Shown one piece after another: positions 1 through 9,509 of a stretch of DNA of 60,543 nucleotides (position 1 is its first letter; every line of letters starts with the position of its first letter). Made by a program: the position numbers and the translations under genes. This DNA comes from Paracoccaceae bacterium (GTDB taxonomy: Bacteria; Pseudomonadota; Alphaproteobacteria; Rhodobacterales; Rhodobacteraceae). The notes under the pieces were generated by a model. It was not told where the DNA came from and made no database searches. It worked only from the letters and a program-made list of their open reading frames with translations. The DNA lies in assembly GCA_018607905.1 (NCBI GenBank), contig JABBAP010000017.1, positions 7,891-68,433 of the forward strand, written 5' to 3'.

Positions 1-1
1 A

Positions 2-802
2 GACGCGCAAACCGCCATGCCCTTCGCCAGCCTTGGCAAAGCCATCACCGCCGCCTGCACCGCCGCCGCGGTAAACGACGGCTTGTTCGCCTACACCGAT
101 ACCCTCGGCGCACTTCTTGAGGGTTCCGTCGATATCCACGCAGCAAACGCAGACATTACAGTTGCACAGCTGTTATCCCACGGTTCAGGCATCGCCCCAG
201 ATCAAACCCAAAACGCCATGAAAAAATGGGTCGGTGGCACATCTCCAAAACACAAAGCAGCCACCAAAACCGCCCTGTCACGCGCGGTCCAAAACGGCAA
301 ACGAAATGCCTACTACTATAACAACGAAAACTACGCGATTTTGGGCCACATAATCGAAGCACAAACAAACGGCAGTTACGAAGCCTACTGCACGCAAAAA
401 ATCCTTGCCCCAAACGGCGTCACAACTGCAAATTTAACAACGATACACGGCCCCTTCGCAGCTTGGGGCGGCTGGGCCATGTCAGCGGATGATTACAACC
501 GTTTCATCGTTGCAAATTTCGGCCCCAACACTGCCCTTGGCGCAGATCCAACCAAATTCCCCAGCACCGCGCTGAACCCAAAAGTGAACTACGGCATGGG
601 CACGTTCTGGCGCAAACACCGCGCCAACCACAACTACTGGCACTTTGGCCTGCTCTGCTTTGGGCGCAAAAATTCAGGCGGCAGTTACTTCGCCTATTAC
701 GAGGGCAAGGTTTCCGTCGTTGTCACCCACAACAGATGTGTTGATTGGGATCAAAGCTTCGCGCTCGACAAAGCCATCGCAGGCGCGGTGTTTAATCGAT
801 AA
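2..802 (+). CDS. Serine hydrolase, beta-lactamase/penicillin-binding-protein-like, 5' end cut by window
   Basis: Partial gene: the reading frame is open to the left edge and the catalytic Ser-x-x-Lys motif (SLGK, about codon 10) lies almost at the edge, so the true start and any signal peptide are outside the window. Downstream are the second-box region YNNENY (Tyr-x-Asn type, followed by AILGHIIE) and a late HFG triplet in the place of the Lys-Thr-Gly box. Together these indicate the serine beta-lactamase/esterase (class C-like) fold. Substrate unknown; a periplasmic peptidase or esterase is as likely as a beta-lactamase. It converges on the next gene with only 8 nt between the stops. Confidence 0.75.
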   Translation, partial: DAQTAMPFASLGKAITAACTAAAVNDGLFAYTDTLGALLEGSVDIHAANADITVAQLLSHGSGIAPDQTQNAMKKWVGGTSPKHKAATKTALSRAVQNGKRNAYYYNNENYAILGHIIEAQTNGSYEAYCTQKILAPNGVTTANLTTIHGPFAAWGGWAMSADDYNRFIVANFGPNTALGADPTKFPSTALNPKVNYGMGTFWRKHRANHNYWHFGLLCFGRKNSGGSYFAYYEGKVSVVVTHNRCVDWDQSFALDKAIAGAVFNR

Positions 803-810
803 TTCAGCCG

Positions 811-2298
811 CTATTTCGGGCGCGGCCAAATCTCATCCATTCTTTTTGAACGTCCGTTGTCCTGCACAATCCGCACATGATGGCGGCGAATTCCGCGCGG
901 TTCCGTCACCCCAACGGAATGGGCGATGATCTCAACTTCTTTGGTAATCATCTTGGCATAGGCCGCAACTTTTTCGAATTTGTCATGGGGAACCAACCCC
1001 TTTTGGAACCGTGGATCATGGGTCGTGATCCCCGTCGGACAGGTGTTTTTGTTACACTTCAACGCCTGGATGCAGCCAAGGCTAAACATGAACCCACGCG
1101 CAGACACCACAAAATCAGCCCCCGCCGCAATCGCCCAGGCCACATCACCTGGAACCATCAATTTACCACTGGAAATAAGCCGCACACGATCACGCAGATC
1201 GTATTCCGTCAATAAGTCCGAAACCATCGGCAGGCTCTCGCGGATCGTCACGCCAACCAAATCCATCAACGGCATCGGGCTGGCCCCCGTTCCACCATCA
1301 CCACTATCCACAGTGATAAAGTCAGGCGCAAATTCATCGCCCCGTTCCTTAATCAGCTGAAAGAATTCACGCAGCGGCCCGTCATCACTGACAACCGTCT
1401 TAATCCCCACAGGTTTCCCCGTCACGTCGCGCACATGGTTGATAAAATCCAACAGCTCCTCCGTATTCGAAACCTCTGGATGTCGATTGGGCGAAATCGA
1501 CGCTTCTCCCGCACAGATTCCGCGAATTTTTGCAATCTCTGCCGTCACTTTTTCCGCAGGCAAAATACCACCCTTACCGGGTTTCGCACCCTGTGCCAGC
1601 TTCACCTCAAACATGCGGATATTTTCATGCGCCGCCACTTCGCGCAGCTTGTCATCCGACAGGCCGCCGTCCTCATCGCGCACCCCGTATTTCGCCGTGC
1701 CAATCTGAAACACCACGTCGCATCCGCCTTCCAGATGATGCGGACTTAACCCGCCCTCACCTGTGTTCATCCAAATTCCGGCCTTATGGGCGCCCCGCGA
1801 TAACGCCTGAACTGCAGGCTTTGACAGCGCGCCAAAACTCATCCCCGAAATGTTGAAAAAACTCGGCGCGTCATAGGGCGTTTTACAGTGCGGCCCAATG
1901 CGCATCGGCTCGGTCTTGGCGGCCTGTTCATCTAACGGAGGAAACGCTGCGTTTACAAAAATCGGCGTGCCCGGCACTGCCAAATTCCGCGTCGAGCCAA
2001 ACGCGATCGTGTTGTCCTTGCCCGATGTCGCCCGCTTCACATAATCGCGCTGCACACGGTTAAACGGCAATTCTTCGCGGTCCATCGCAAAGAAATACTG
2101 GCGAAAGAATTCGCCCAATTCCGTGAACAAATGCCGAAACCGCCCCACCACAGGATAGTTGCGTCGAACCGCATCTTCGGTTTGCGTTCGATCGATCACA
2201 AACATCACGGCAGCGGTCAAAACAGCCAGCCCAATGACGCAGATAAACAGGACAGCAAAGAAAAATAGAATATTGGAAACGGCATTCATTAAAAACAT
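811..2298 (-). CDS. Membrane-anchored FMN-binding glutamate synthase family protein
   Basis: About 495 aa. The N-terminus has one hydrophobic segment (about residues 5-30), then a soluble domain like the FMN/Fe-S synthase domain of GltB: NISGMSFGALS, an AKPGKGGILP loop, the DSGDGGTGA flavin-site stretch and the cysteine-containing CNKNTCPTGITT. It lacks the glutamine amidotransferase and C-terminal GXGXG domains of full GltB, so it is the stand-alone family whose reaction is not firmly known. Start chosen at 2298 because AAGGAG lies 7 nt upstream; a longer frame to 2430 has no such site and no conserved sequence. A GltB-like oxidoreductase using glutamate or another amino donor is possible. 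Confidence 0.85.
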   Translation of the reverse strand: MFLMNAVSNILFFFAVLFICVIGLAVLTAAVMFVIDRTQTEDAVRRNYPVVGRFRHLFTELGEFFRQYFFAMDREELPFNRVQRDYVKRATSGKDNTIAFGSTRNLAVPGTPIFVNAAFPPLDEQAAKTEPMRIGPHCKTPYDAPSFFNISGMSFGALSKPAVQALSRGAHKAGIWMNTGEGGLSPHHLEGGCDVVFQIGTAKYGVRDEDGGLSDDKLREVAAHENIRMFEVKLAQGAKPGKGGILPAEKVTAEIAKIRGICAGEASISPNRHPEVSNTEELLDFINHVRDVTGKPVGIKTVVSDDGPLREFFQLIKERGDEFAPDFITVDSGDGGTGASPMPLMDLVGVTIRESLPMVSDLLTEYDLRDRVRLISSGKLMVPGDVAWAIAAGADFVVSARGFMFSLGCIQALKCNKNTCPTGITTHDPRFQKGLVPHDKFEKVAAYAKMITKEVEIIAHSVGVTEPRGIRRHHVRIVQDNGRSKRMDEIWPRPK

Positions 2299-2609
2299 CT
2301 GGGCACTCCTTGGCGATCCGCAGACCCTATCGCAGATCACGCTGAAAACAACTCCCCAGCGATACACGTTTGCCCCCGCGACATTACATTTTCGTTGATC
2401 TTTGAAACAAAACCGCCGCGCACGGCACATATTGACTTAGAATTTCGGGGCCGCTACCAAGCACGCAGGTTGTAGACACCTGCCTCCCGCAGACGACATC
2501 GTCTTGGTAAAGGTCTTCGAAGTCAGTTCACAATCGACCCCTTCCGCAAATCGCGCGGATGGTAACGCGGGACCCATCTACACTGTGCGAATAGCCGTAG
2601 GAGTTGGAT
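2299..2609. other. Divergent intergenic region, 311 bp, no gene
   Basis: Separates two divergent genes. On the + strand a TTGACT box at about 2433 followed 17 nt later by TACCAA could be a sigma-70 promoter for the MATE gene. That would give a leader of about 150 nt containing a small hairpin (GCAGGT...ACCTGC, 2465-2483) and a second GC-rich inverted stretch near 2550. I do not recognise a known riboswitch consensus. No convincing short ORF seen. Confidence 0.4.
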
Positions 2610-4001
2610 ATGTCTGACACCCAAACCAATACATTTACCCAAGGCCCACTTGGGTCCATTTACCTCAAAACTGCCCTTCCGATCATCTTTGTGATGGGCA
2701 TGAGCGGCCTTCTCGCCGTCGCGGATGCGCTGTTTCTTGGTCATTACGTCGGCCCAGATGCACTGGCCGCCGTCACGCTGATGTTTCCGATTTACATGCT
2801 GATCGTCGCCCTCGCGACCCTTGTGTCCAGCGGCATGTCCAGCCTGCTTGCACGTCACCTCGGCGCAAACAAAACCACAGACGCCCACGCGGTATTTGCA
2901 GGCGCGCACGGATTGGCGATCCTTCTCGGCGCACTCCTCATCCTGCTGTTCCTCCTCTTTGGCCGCCCGCTATCCCTGCTCGTTTCTGGCGGCGCACAAA
3001 ACTTGGCCGACATGGGGCACATTTACCTGCGCATCACCGTCCTGTTCTCACCGCTCCTGTTCGTGCTTTCGGTAAACTCCGATGCCCTACGAAATGAGGG
3101 CCGCGTCGCCTTCATGGCCGCGATGTCCCTGTTCGTGTCGCTCGCCAACATTGCCTTCAACTACATCTTAATCGCGCGCCTCGATATGGGTGTTGCAGGA
3201 TCGGCCTACGGAACCGCCGCCGCCCAAACGCTCGCCTTCGCGATCATCATGGCATTCCGATTTTTCGGCCACACAACTCTGCGTCCATCCGTACTCCTGA
3301 AACATTCCATCTTCGGATCATGGAACCGCATCCTTGCCTTGGGCGCACCCCAAAGCCTCAATTTCATTGGCCTAGCCCTTGGCTCCGCCGTCATTATCGC
3401 CGCCCTGCAATGGGTCAACAGCCCCGCATACGAAAACACCATCGCCGCCTACGGCATCATCACGCGCGCCCTCACGTTCGCATTCCTCCCCCTGCTCGGC
3501 CTGTCCCACGCAATGCAAACCATCACGGGCAACAATTACGGCGCAGCCCTGTGGTCCCGATCAGACACCAGCCTGCGTGTCGCCCTTTGGTCCGCGCTCA
3601 TCTACTGCACCGTGGTCCAAATCATCGTCATGTCGCTGCCGCGCCAAATCGCGGGCGCATTCGTCGATGATCCCGCAGTCATAGCCGAGGTCGCACGCAT
3701 CCTACCGATCATAACTTGCGTGTTTTTCATCATGGGCCCCCTGATGATGATCGCCACCTATTTCCAAGCCATCGGCTCCGCCACCAAAGCAGCCCTTCTC
3801 GGCCTCTCCAAACCCTACGTTTTCGCAATCCCGCTCACCTTTATCCTGCCAAATATTTTCGGCGAATGGGGTATCTGGTACGCAGGCCCATTGGCCGAAA
3901 TCCTGCTCCTCGCCCTGACGGTTTTCGTCCTGCACAACACCGCAAAACGCGAAAACCTGCACTGGGGCGTCTTCCAATCCATCAAAGGATCACAGTCATG
4001 A
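2610..4001 (+). CDS. MATE family multidrug/cation exporter
   Basis: 463 aa, about twelve hydrophobic helices in two homologous halves, typical length for the MATE (NorM/DinF) family, which exports cationic drugs or metabolites by Na+ or H+ antiport. The N-terminal repeat shows the family arrangement (VADALFLGHYVGPDALAAV). Start at ATG 2610, with GGAG ending 6 nt before it; a TTG two codons upstream is in the ribosome-binding site itself. The stop overlaps the next ATG (ATGA), so the downstream glyoxalase-like protein is translationally coupled. Substrate not predictable. Confidence 0.9.
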   Translation: MSDTQTNTFTQGPLGSIYLKTALPIIFVMGMSGLLAVADALFLGHYVGPDALAAVTLMFPIYMLIVALATLVSSGMSSLLARHLGANKTTDAHAVFAGAHGLAILLGALLILLFLLFGRPLSLLVSGGAQNLADMGHIYLRITVLFSPLLFVLSVNSDALRNEGRVAFMAAMSLFVSLANIAFNYILIARLDMGVAGSAYGTAAAQTLAFAIIMAFRFFGHTTLRPSVLLKHSIFGSWNRILALGAPQSLNFIGLALGSAVIIAALQWVNSPAYENTIAAYGIITRALTFAFLPLLGLSHAMQTITGNNYGAALWSRSDTSLRVALWSALIYCTVVQIIVMSLPRQIAGAFVDDPAVIAEVARILPIITCVFFIMGPLMMIATYFQAIGSATKAALLGLSKPYVFAIPLTFILPNIFGEWGIWYAGPLAEILLLALTVFVLHNTAKRENLHWGVFQSIKGSQS

Positions 4002-4426
4002 ACGTCAAACTCCCCACCCTGTCCGAGGCCAAGACACAAGCCAAACACATCCGCGCCCAACTTGCGGATCAAGGCGAAAAAATCGGCCATGCGCAATCCT
4101 TGGAACGTGTCGCCCACGGCCTCGGCTATCGCGATTGGAACACGCTTTCCCCCCTGCTCGAAAATCCGCCAATCCTTGAATGGATCGTCGGCAATCGCAT
4201 CACAGGCCAGTTCCTGTCGCAACCTTTCGCAGGCTCCATCGTCGCGGCCAAACCAAGCGCTGATGGCTGGACCCACCTCACCCTCGATCTGGATGAACCC
4301 GTGGATGTCGTCACCTTCGACAGCTTTTCAAACATGCGCAAACGCATTCGCGGCGTTGTCGGCCCCAAAGGCCACACAGCCGAAAAAACCAGCGACGGCC
4401 AACCGCATCTGCAAATCGATCTTTAA
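3998..4426 (+). CDS. Small glyoxalase-superfamily-related protein
   Basis: 142 aa. The N-terminal 50 residues (AKTQAKHIRAQLADQG, then SLERVAHGLGYRDWNTLS) match the helical region I associate with the glyoxalase-related family PF20066, where the GYRDWNTL motif is characteristic. The rest is a beta-rich domain of unknown substrate. Starts inside the MATE stop codon (ATGA overlap), so both are made from one mRNA. It meets the MFS gene tail to tail with a 4 nt overlap of stop codons. Role unknown; co-expression with an exporter suggests a detoxification or binding function (inference). Confidence 0.7.
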   Translation: MNVKLPTLSEAKTQAKHIRAQLADQGEKIGHAQSLERVAHGLGYRDWNTLSPLLENPPILEWIVGNRITGQFLSQPFAGSIVAAKPSADGWTHLTLDLDEPVDVVTFDSFSNMRKRIRGVVGPKGHTAEKTSDGQPHLQIDL

Positions 4427-5574
4427 GCGGCGGGCGTTTTATCCAAACGCAGCGCCAAAACAGCCGAGCAAACCGCCAAAGCGGCCCCCACCATCAGCGC
4501 AATTTGATACGCTCCAAACGCATCAAACAACGCGCCAGCGGTAAAGGGGGCCGCTACCCCCGCGATCCCCCAAGCCGTGAAAACCACGCCGTAAACCGAA
4601 ATCCCTTTCGCGCCCGGGTATCGTTTCGAAAGCACCGCTGGATAGGCCGCAATCGTCGCGCCATAGAAAAATCCAGCCAACATCACACCAACAACTTGGA
4701 TCGCAACACTCGCCACCAAAACCATCGCCAGCAATGCAAATGCACTGCCAATCGGCAACGCGCACAACAGCCGACGTGGCAAAACCCGATCCGTCGCCCA
4801 GCCGCCAAATAACGAGCCAACCAAACTGGCCCCCGATGCCAGCGTCGGCCCCGCCGTCGCCAACGCATCCGACCCGCCCCCTTCGCGCAATACCTCGGAT
4901 GATTGCGACAACAGCATCAACCCCGCAAAAACCGCCAAGCCATAGGCGGCCCAACGGCCAATGTGGCTGCTCCAGCGCACCACATCGGATCGCTCAATCA
5001 CCGCTTCAAATCGCGTTTTACAATTCATCATCAGGCCCGCAACAATGGGGGCCGCCACCAGATACAAAACCGCCTGCGCAACCAACGTGCCTGACCATCC
5101 GAATGATTCCAACAAATACGCCAGCACAGGCGGGCTGGTCGCAGCCCCCGCCGCATAAGCCGCCGTCACCATCCCCATCGCCCAACCTGTTTTCGCAGGC
5201 CAAAGTCGTGCTGAAAACTGCAACGCAAACCCGTACCCCAACCCGTTCGCCGCGCCAAAAACCACGCCATAAAACAACCAAACCTGCCACAACTGGCTCG
5301 CCGTCGCACTCAGCACCAACCCAACCGCGCCCAAGCCAAAAGCAACCACGCAAAACGCCCAAGGCTTCAAAACCCCATAAACCCGATGCCCCAGCAGAAC
5401 CGCAATCGACAGGCTCAACACCGCTGCAGAATAGGTGAAACTAACCCCAGAACGCCCCGCATCAAACGCAGTTTCCAACGGCACAACAAACAGGGAATAG
5501 GCGTGCAGGATTCCAAACAGAAAGCTGACAATCAAACACCCGCACAGGGCTTTTATGTCTAAACGCTCACTCAC
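4423..5574 (-). CDS. MFS transporter
   Basis: 383 aa, twelve predicted membrane helices, about the normal length for a major facilitator. The layout resembles the oxalate/formate or monocarboxylate-like MFS groups (helix 1 ends GILHAYSLFVVPLE; later TAAYAAGAATSPPVLAYLLE). No charged substrate-specific motif allows a substrate call. Stand-alone, converging with the glyoxalase-like gene; its own promoter must lie in the 5575-5640 region. Confidence 0.85.
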   Translation of the reverse strand: MSERLDIKALCGCLIVSFLFGILHAYSLFVVPLETAFDAGRSGVSFTYSAAVLSLSIAVLLGHRVYGVLKPWAFCVVAFGLGAVGLVLSATASQLWQVWLFYGVVFGAANGLGYGFALQFSARLWPAKTGWAMGMVTAAYAAGAATSPPVLAYLLESFGWSGTLVAQAVLYLVAAPIVAGLMMNCKTRFEAVIERSDVVRWSSHIGRWAAYGLAVFAGLMLLSQSSEVLREGGGSDALATAGPTLASGASLVGSLFGGWATDRVLPRRLLCALPIGSAFALLAMVLVASVAIQVVGVMLAGFFYGATIAAYPAVLSKRYPGAKGISVYGVVFTAWGIAGVAAPFTAGALFDAFGAYQIALMVGAALAVCSAVLALRLDKTPAA

Positions 5575-5640
5575 AGAAATTGATTTTCACAAATGCCACG
5601 ACCGCTGCCTCATATTTTAGGCCAACTTACACGCAACCCG

Positions 5641-5754
5641 CTATTTCAAATAGACAAAATAAACATACGCACCCGCAATCAGGGTAAGTGGCCAAAAAAT
5701 GATGGCCAACTTAATCGTCAAGAAAGCAAAGAACCTGATTATGCGGGCGATCAC
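5641..5754 (-). CDS. Possible 37-aa single-span membrane peptide
   Basis: Short GTG-initiated frame of 37 codons lying beyond the clpB terminator on the same strand. It reads as a basic N-terminus (VIARIIR), one hydrophobic span (FFAFLTIKLAIIFWPLTLIAG) and a short tail ending VYFVYLK. A purine-rich stretch (AAAGAGAAA) sits just upstream as a weak ribosome-binding site. Membrane composition over the whole length argues for coding, but the region is AT-rich, which favours hydrophobic codons by chance. No family recognised. Confidence 0.35.
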   Translation of the reverse strand: MIARIIRFFAFLTIKLAIIFWPLTLIAGAYVYFVYLK

Positions 5755-5774
5755 GGTGTTTCTCTTTCTTTCAC

Positions 5775-5804
5775 AAAAACCCCGCGCCAATTAACGGCGC
5801 GGGG
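5775..5804 (-). terminator. Rho-independent terminator of clpB
   Basis: Reading leftward just after the clpB stop: a perfect 9-bp stem CCCCGCGCC / GGCGCGGGG with loop GTTAATT, followed directly by TTTTT. Classic intrinsic terminator. Confidence 0.9.
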
Positions 5805-5817
5805 CAATATTTCTTGT

Positions 5818-8427
5818 TCAGTGAACAGGCTCATCCGCAGGTTTTTTCGGCTTGCACCCAACCCCGTTCACAACCAGCCCGTTATCATCCGCACTGACCG
5901 TCACAGTGGCCCCGTCCAGCACATCGCCAGACAGCAGCAATTCCGCCAACGGGTCTTGCAACGCCTTCTGGATCACCCGTTTTAACGGACGCGCACCATA
6001 CACAGGGTCGTAACCCTGATCTGCCATCCACGTTTTCGCGGCATCGTCCAATTCCAGCACGATCTTACGGCTTTCCAAACGGCGTTCCAAAATACCCAAC
6101 TGGATATCCACGATCCCGTCCATGTTATCGCGGCTTAGGCGATCAAACAGCACGATTTCGTCCAGACGGTTGATGAACTCGGGCCTGAAATGCCCCTGCA
6201 CCGCCGCCATCACATCCGCCTTTGCTTGTTCGGCATCTGAACCCTCTGGCAGTTGGCTCAACGCTTGGCTGCCAAGGTTGCTGGTCAAGATAATCAGCGT
6301 CTGTTTGAAATCCACAGTCCGCCCTTGCCCATCGGTCAGCACACCATCGTCCAGCACTTGCAATAGCACGTTGAACACATCTGGATGCGCCTTCTCGACC
6401 TCATCAAACAAAACCACTTGATACGGACGACGACGCACCGCTTCTGTCAGCGCACCGCCCTCTTCATAGCCAACATAACCAGGAGGCGCGCCAATCAGAC
6501 GCGCAACCGAATGTTTCTCCATGAACTCGGACATATCAATGCGCACCATCGCGCTGTCATCATCAAACAAAAACTCCGCCAACGCCTTGGTCAGCTCAGT
6601 TTTACCCACGCCCGTTGGCCCCAAAAACAGGAACGAGCCTTGCGGACGGTTCTCATCGCTCAGCCCAGCACGGGAGCGCCGCACAGCGTTCGAAACGGCA
6701 TGCACCGCATCAAACTGCCCGATCACCCGCTTGCCGAGGTCTTCTTCCATCCGCAGCAACTTCTCACGCGTGCCTTCCAGCATTTTATCGACAGGAATGC
6801 CCGTCCAACGCTCAACAACACTCGCGATATGCTCTGGGCCAACAGCCTCATCCACAATCACATCGTCCTCAGCGCCTTCGGCCAGCTCCAACGCCTTTTC
6901 CAGATCAGGGATCACGCCGTACTGCAATTCGCCCATCTTGGCCAAATCGCCAGCACGCCTCGCCGTTTCAAACTGCGCCCGCATGTGGTCCAGCTCTTCT
7001 TTAATGTCCCGCGCACCCGCCAGCTTATCACGCTCCGCCTGCCACGCCGCGGTCATCTCGCTCGATTGCTCCTGCAACTCCGACACAGATTTCTTCAGCG
7101 TTGCCAGCCGATCCTTAGACGCCGCATCCTTCTCGGTTTTCAGCGCCTCAACCTCGATCTGCTTTTGCAGCAACTCGCGATCAATCGCATCCAACGCCTC
7201 TGGCTTGCTGTCCACTTCCATGCGCAACCGCGCCGCCGCTTCATCCATCAAATCAATCGCCTTATCGGGCAAAAACCGATCCGTGATGTAACGGTTCGAC
7301 AAGTTCGCTGCCGACACCAACGCGCTATCGGAAATCCGAATACCGTGGTGCAGCTCGTATTTTTCCTTGATCCCACGCAGAATCGAAATGGTATCCGCTA
7401 CCGTCGGCTCTTTGATCAAAACAGGCTGGAACCGCCGCGCCAATGCCGCGTCTTTTTCCACATGTTTGCGATATTCATCCAGCGTTGTCGCACCTACACA
7501 GTGCAATTCGCCGCGCGCCAACGCAGGTTTCAACAGGTTCGACGCATCCATCGCCCCTTCCGATTTACCCGCGCCAACCAGCGTGTGCATCTCGTCAATA
7601 AACAAGATGATCTCGCCCGCGGCCTCGGTCACTTCCGTCAAAATGGATTTCAACCGCTCTTCAAACTCGCCCCGATATTTCGCACCCGCAATCAGCGCCC
7701 CCATATCGAGCGCCATCAGCGACTTATTCTCCAAACTCTCAGGCACGTCACCGTTGATAATCCGCAAGGCAAGCCCCTCGGCAATCGCGGTTTTACCCAC
7801 GCCCGGTTCGCCAATCAAAACTGGATTGTTCTTGGTACGACGCGATAAAACCTGCATCGCACGGCGAATTTCTTCGTCCCGCCCGATGATCGGATCAATC
7901 TTGCCGTCCCGCGCCGCCTGCGTCAGATCCCGTGCATATTTTTTCAACGCGTCATATCCATCTTCTGCGCTCGCGCTGTCAGCCGTCCGCCCTTTGCGCA
8001 CGTCGTTAATCGCCGCGTTCAGGTTTTGCGCCGTCACACCGCCGTCTTTCAAAATGCTGGCTGCATCCGATTTCACAATCGCCAACGCCGTCAACAACCG
8101 CTCCACAGGCACAAAACTGTCGCCAGCCTTCTTGGCCAGCTTTTCAGCCTCACCAAAAACCTTGGTGGTTTGCCCATCCATGTAAATCTGGCTGCTATCG
8201 CCAGACACTTTCGGCATTTTGCCCAGATTAACATCCAAGTCCTGCAACACTTGCGCAGGATTCCCACCTGCGGCTTTAATCAAATTCGCCGCCAAACCTT
8301 CGCCGTCATCCAGCAAGGCTTTCAGCATGTGTTGGGGGGTAAAACGCTGGTGATCTTCGCGCATTGCAATGGTCTGTGCGCTTTGAATCATACCGCGCGA
8401 CCGCTCCGTGAATTTTTCCAAATTCAT
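5818..8427 (-). CDS. clpB: ATP-dependent protein disaggregase ClpB
   Basis: 869 aa, full length. Cytosolic Hsp100 chaperone that threads aggregated proteins through its hexameric pore together with DnaK/DnaJ. Order: Clp N domain (1-145), first AAA+ module with Walker A GEPGVGKT (206-213) and Walker B LFIDEM (about 275-280), the ClpB-specific middle coiled coil (about 410-530), second AAA+ module with Walker A GPTGVGKT (603-610) and Walker B LFDEVEKA, and the C-terminal small domain. Start fixed by GGAG 7 nt upstream. No ClpP-binding loop is expected in ClpB. Flanked by a strong terminator and a possible heat-shock promoter. Confidence 0.98.
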   Translation of the reverse strand: MNLEKFTERSRGMIQSAQTIAMREDHQRFTPQHMLKALLDDGEGLAANLIKAAGGNPAQVLQDLDVNLGKMPKVSGDSSQIYMDGQTTKVFGEAEKLAKKAGDSFVPVERLLTALAIVKSDAASILKDGGVTAQNLNAAINDVRKGRTADSASAEDGYDALKKYARDLTQAARDGKIDPIIGRDEEIRRAMQVLSRRTKNNPVLIGEPGVGKTAIAEGLALRIINGDVPESLENKSLMALDMGALIAGAKYRGEFEERLKSILTEVTEAAGEIILFIDEMHTLVGAGKSEGAMDASNLLKPALARGELHCVGATTLDEYRKHVEKDAALARRFQPVLIKEPTVADTISILRGIKEKYELHHGIRISDSALVSAANLSNRYITDRFLPDKAIDLMDEAAARLRMEVDSKPEALDAIDRELLQKQIEVEALKTEKDAASKDRLATLKKSVSELQEQSSEMTAAWQAERDKLAGARDIKEELDHMRAQFETARRAGDLAKMGELQYGVIPDLEKALELAEGAEDDVIVDEAVGPEHIASVVERWTGIPVDKMLEGTREKLLRMEEDLGKRVIGQFDAVHAVSNAVRRSRAGLSDENRPQGSFLFLGPTGVGKTELTKALAEFLFDDDSAMVRIDMSEFMEKHSVARLIGAPPGYVGYEEGGALTEAVRRRPYQVVLFDEVEKAHPDVFNVLLQVLDDGVLTDGQGRTVDFKQTLIILTSNLGSQALSQLPEGSDAEQAKADVMAAVQGHFRPEFINRLDEIVLFDRLSRDNMDGIVDIQLGILERRLESRKIVLELDDAAKTWMADQGYDPVYGARPLKRVIQKALQDPLAELLLSGDVLDGATVTVSADDNGLVVNGVGCKPKKPADEPVH

Positions 8428-8469
8428 AGCTCTTCTCCTTCAATAAGCGCTTGCTGTGAAATGTGACGC

Positions 8470-8496
8470 CCTAAATAGGCACGTCTGGGGTGCAAG
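8470..8496 (-). promoter_or_regulatory. Possible sigma-32-type promoter of clpB
   Basis: Upstream of clpB, reading leftward: CTTG (8496-8493) and, 13 nt later, CCTATTTAGG, which fits the -10 pattern reported for alphaproteobacterial heat-shock promoters (CYTATnTnnG). The spacer is shorter than the usual 16-18 nt, so the -35 assignment is uncertain. No CIRCE inverted repeat was seen. Confidence 0.35.
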
Positions 8497-8595
8497 CCTC
8501 AGTACTAAAATAGGTGTTCATCCGCCTCACGACAAGAGGTTTGAAACCAAATTTTTGCTTCTATTTTCTAGACAAACTCAAATTGTATTTCTGTG

Positions 8596-9501
8596 CTAAT
8601 AGCTTTGGTAATATGCTAGGCTTCGATCGCGCTCGTCCTGTAGCTCTTGTAACGAAACTTTTATCGCTGAAAAATTCACTCGATACATGGGTAGTTGCCA
8701 AGCATTATACAAAGCTCCGAGTTGACCTTCCTTTGCTTCATCAGCGATTAAATTTGCCTTTTCCAAGCCTTGCATCATCTCAAAAGTTAAAGTTCTGGTG
8801 TCTGCGTAACTCTCAACATCTTTAAAATCGATTTTACTCCAAGTTGTGGAAACAATCTCAAGTCCTTGTCGAGAAAATGCACCGAAATCTCGTAGAGCTT
8901 TACAAACTCTCCACGAAGCAGGGTTTGAAAGTGAAACGACCAACGCATTACTATCAACCGGATCATGATAAGTGGATTGCGGGTCGTTCCAATGAAGTGT
9001 TCCATCCTCTTCTTCGAAAACGTCAGCGTAGAGATCGCTTTCACGGCGGTAAATTTCATAATTCGGAATAATATATTCGCCAAACTCACCCTCTAAGTAA
9101 TGCAACCCTCTTTGCCCATCTACATATTCTTGTAATTGCCGCAAATGCATGGGCTTCCAGCTCTGGGCCTCTACATACAACAATCTGGCCAAATGATCGT
9201 AAAACCATTTCGTCATCGCTCCAACCCTAGACGAGCGCTGACTGGTTGGGCACCTAACTAAGTCTACAAGTATTAAAATTTTTGCTACTTCTTCCAATGC
9301 CTGCCCTCTAAGAACTGCTGCACTTCTAGGGTGATCGCTCAACTCATTTGCCGCATCGAACAAACCACCCGCACTTTCCATCAGGATCGGGAGCCCCTCA
9401 GCAATAATATCTAACTGTTTTTTTGGTGAAAGATTTGATAGCGCGCGAGCGCGACGCATTCCTATGTGTTTTACATCGCTTCCTTTTGGTAATTCGTGCA
9501 T
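8596..9501 (-). CDS. AbiV-like hypothetical protein in an AT-rich island
   Basis: 301 aa, soluble, largely helical in the N-terminal half. The stretch SAAVLRGQALEEVAKILIL (about 60-78) resembles the helix with an EE-x-x-K signature typical of AbiV-family abortive infection proteins, which block phage translation or growth. The remaining 200 residues match nothing I recognise. Base composition is clearly more AT-rich than both neighbours (several 60-base lines below 45% GC), suggesting acquisition. The ATG lies 8 nt after the stop of the upstream MFS gene, so it probably rides on that transcript. Family assignment is tentative. Confidence 0.5.
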   Translation of the reverse strand: MHELPKGSDVKHIGMRRARALSNLSPKKQLDIIAEGLPILMESAGGLFDAANELSDHPRSAAVLRGQALEEVAKILILVDLVRCPTSQRSSRVGAMTKWFYDHLARLLYVEAQSWKPMHLRQLQEYVDGQRGLHYLEGEFGEYIIPNYEIYRRESDLYADVFEEEDGTLHWNDPQSTYHDPVDSNALVVSLSNPASWRVCKALRDFGAFSRQGLEIVSTTWSKIDFKDVESYADTRTLTFEMMQGLEKANLIADEAKEGQLGALYNAWQLPMYRVNFSAIKVSLQELQDERDRSLAYYQSY

Positions 9502-9509
9502 CTCAAACC

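Noticed and set aside
2431-2609. Guanidine (ykkC-type) riboswitch before the MATE gene
   Set aside because: The conserved core sequences of that class are not found in the leader.
5593-5985. 130-codon rightward frame at the clpB 3' end
   Set aside because: Runs through the clpB terminator and into antisense clpB; no coding character.
6385-7848. 487-codon open frame on the strand opposite clpB
   Set aside because: Composition is that of an antisense shadow (Arg/His/Gln-rich, no fold pattern) and clpB is certain.
8428-8595. CIRCE element for clpB
   Set aside because: No TTAGCACTC-N9-GAGTGCTAA-type inverted repeat present.
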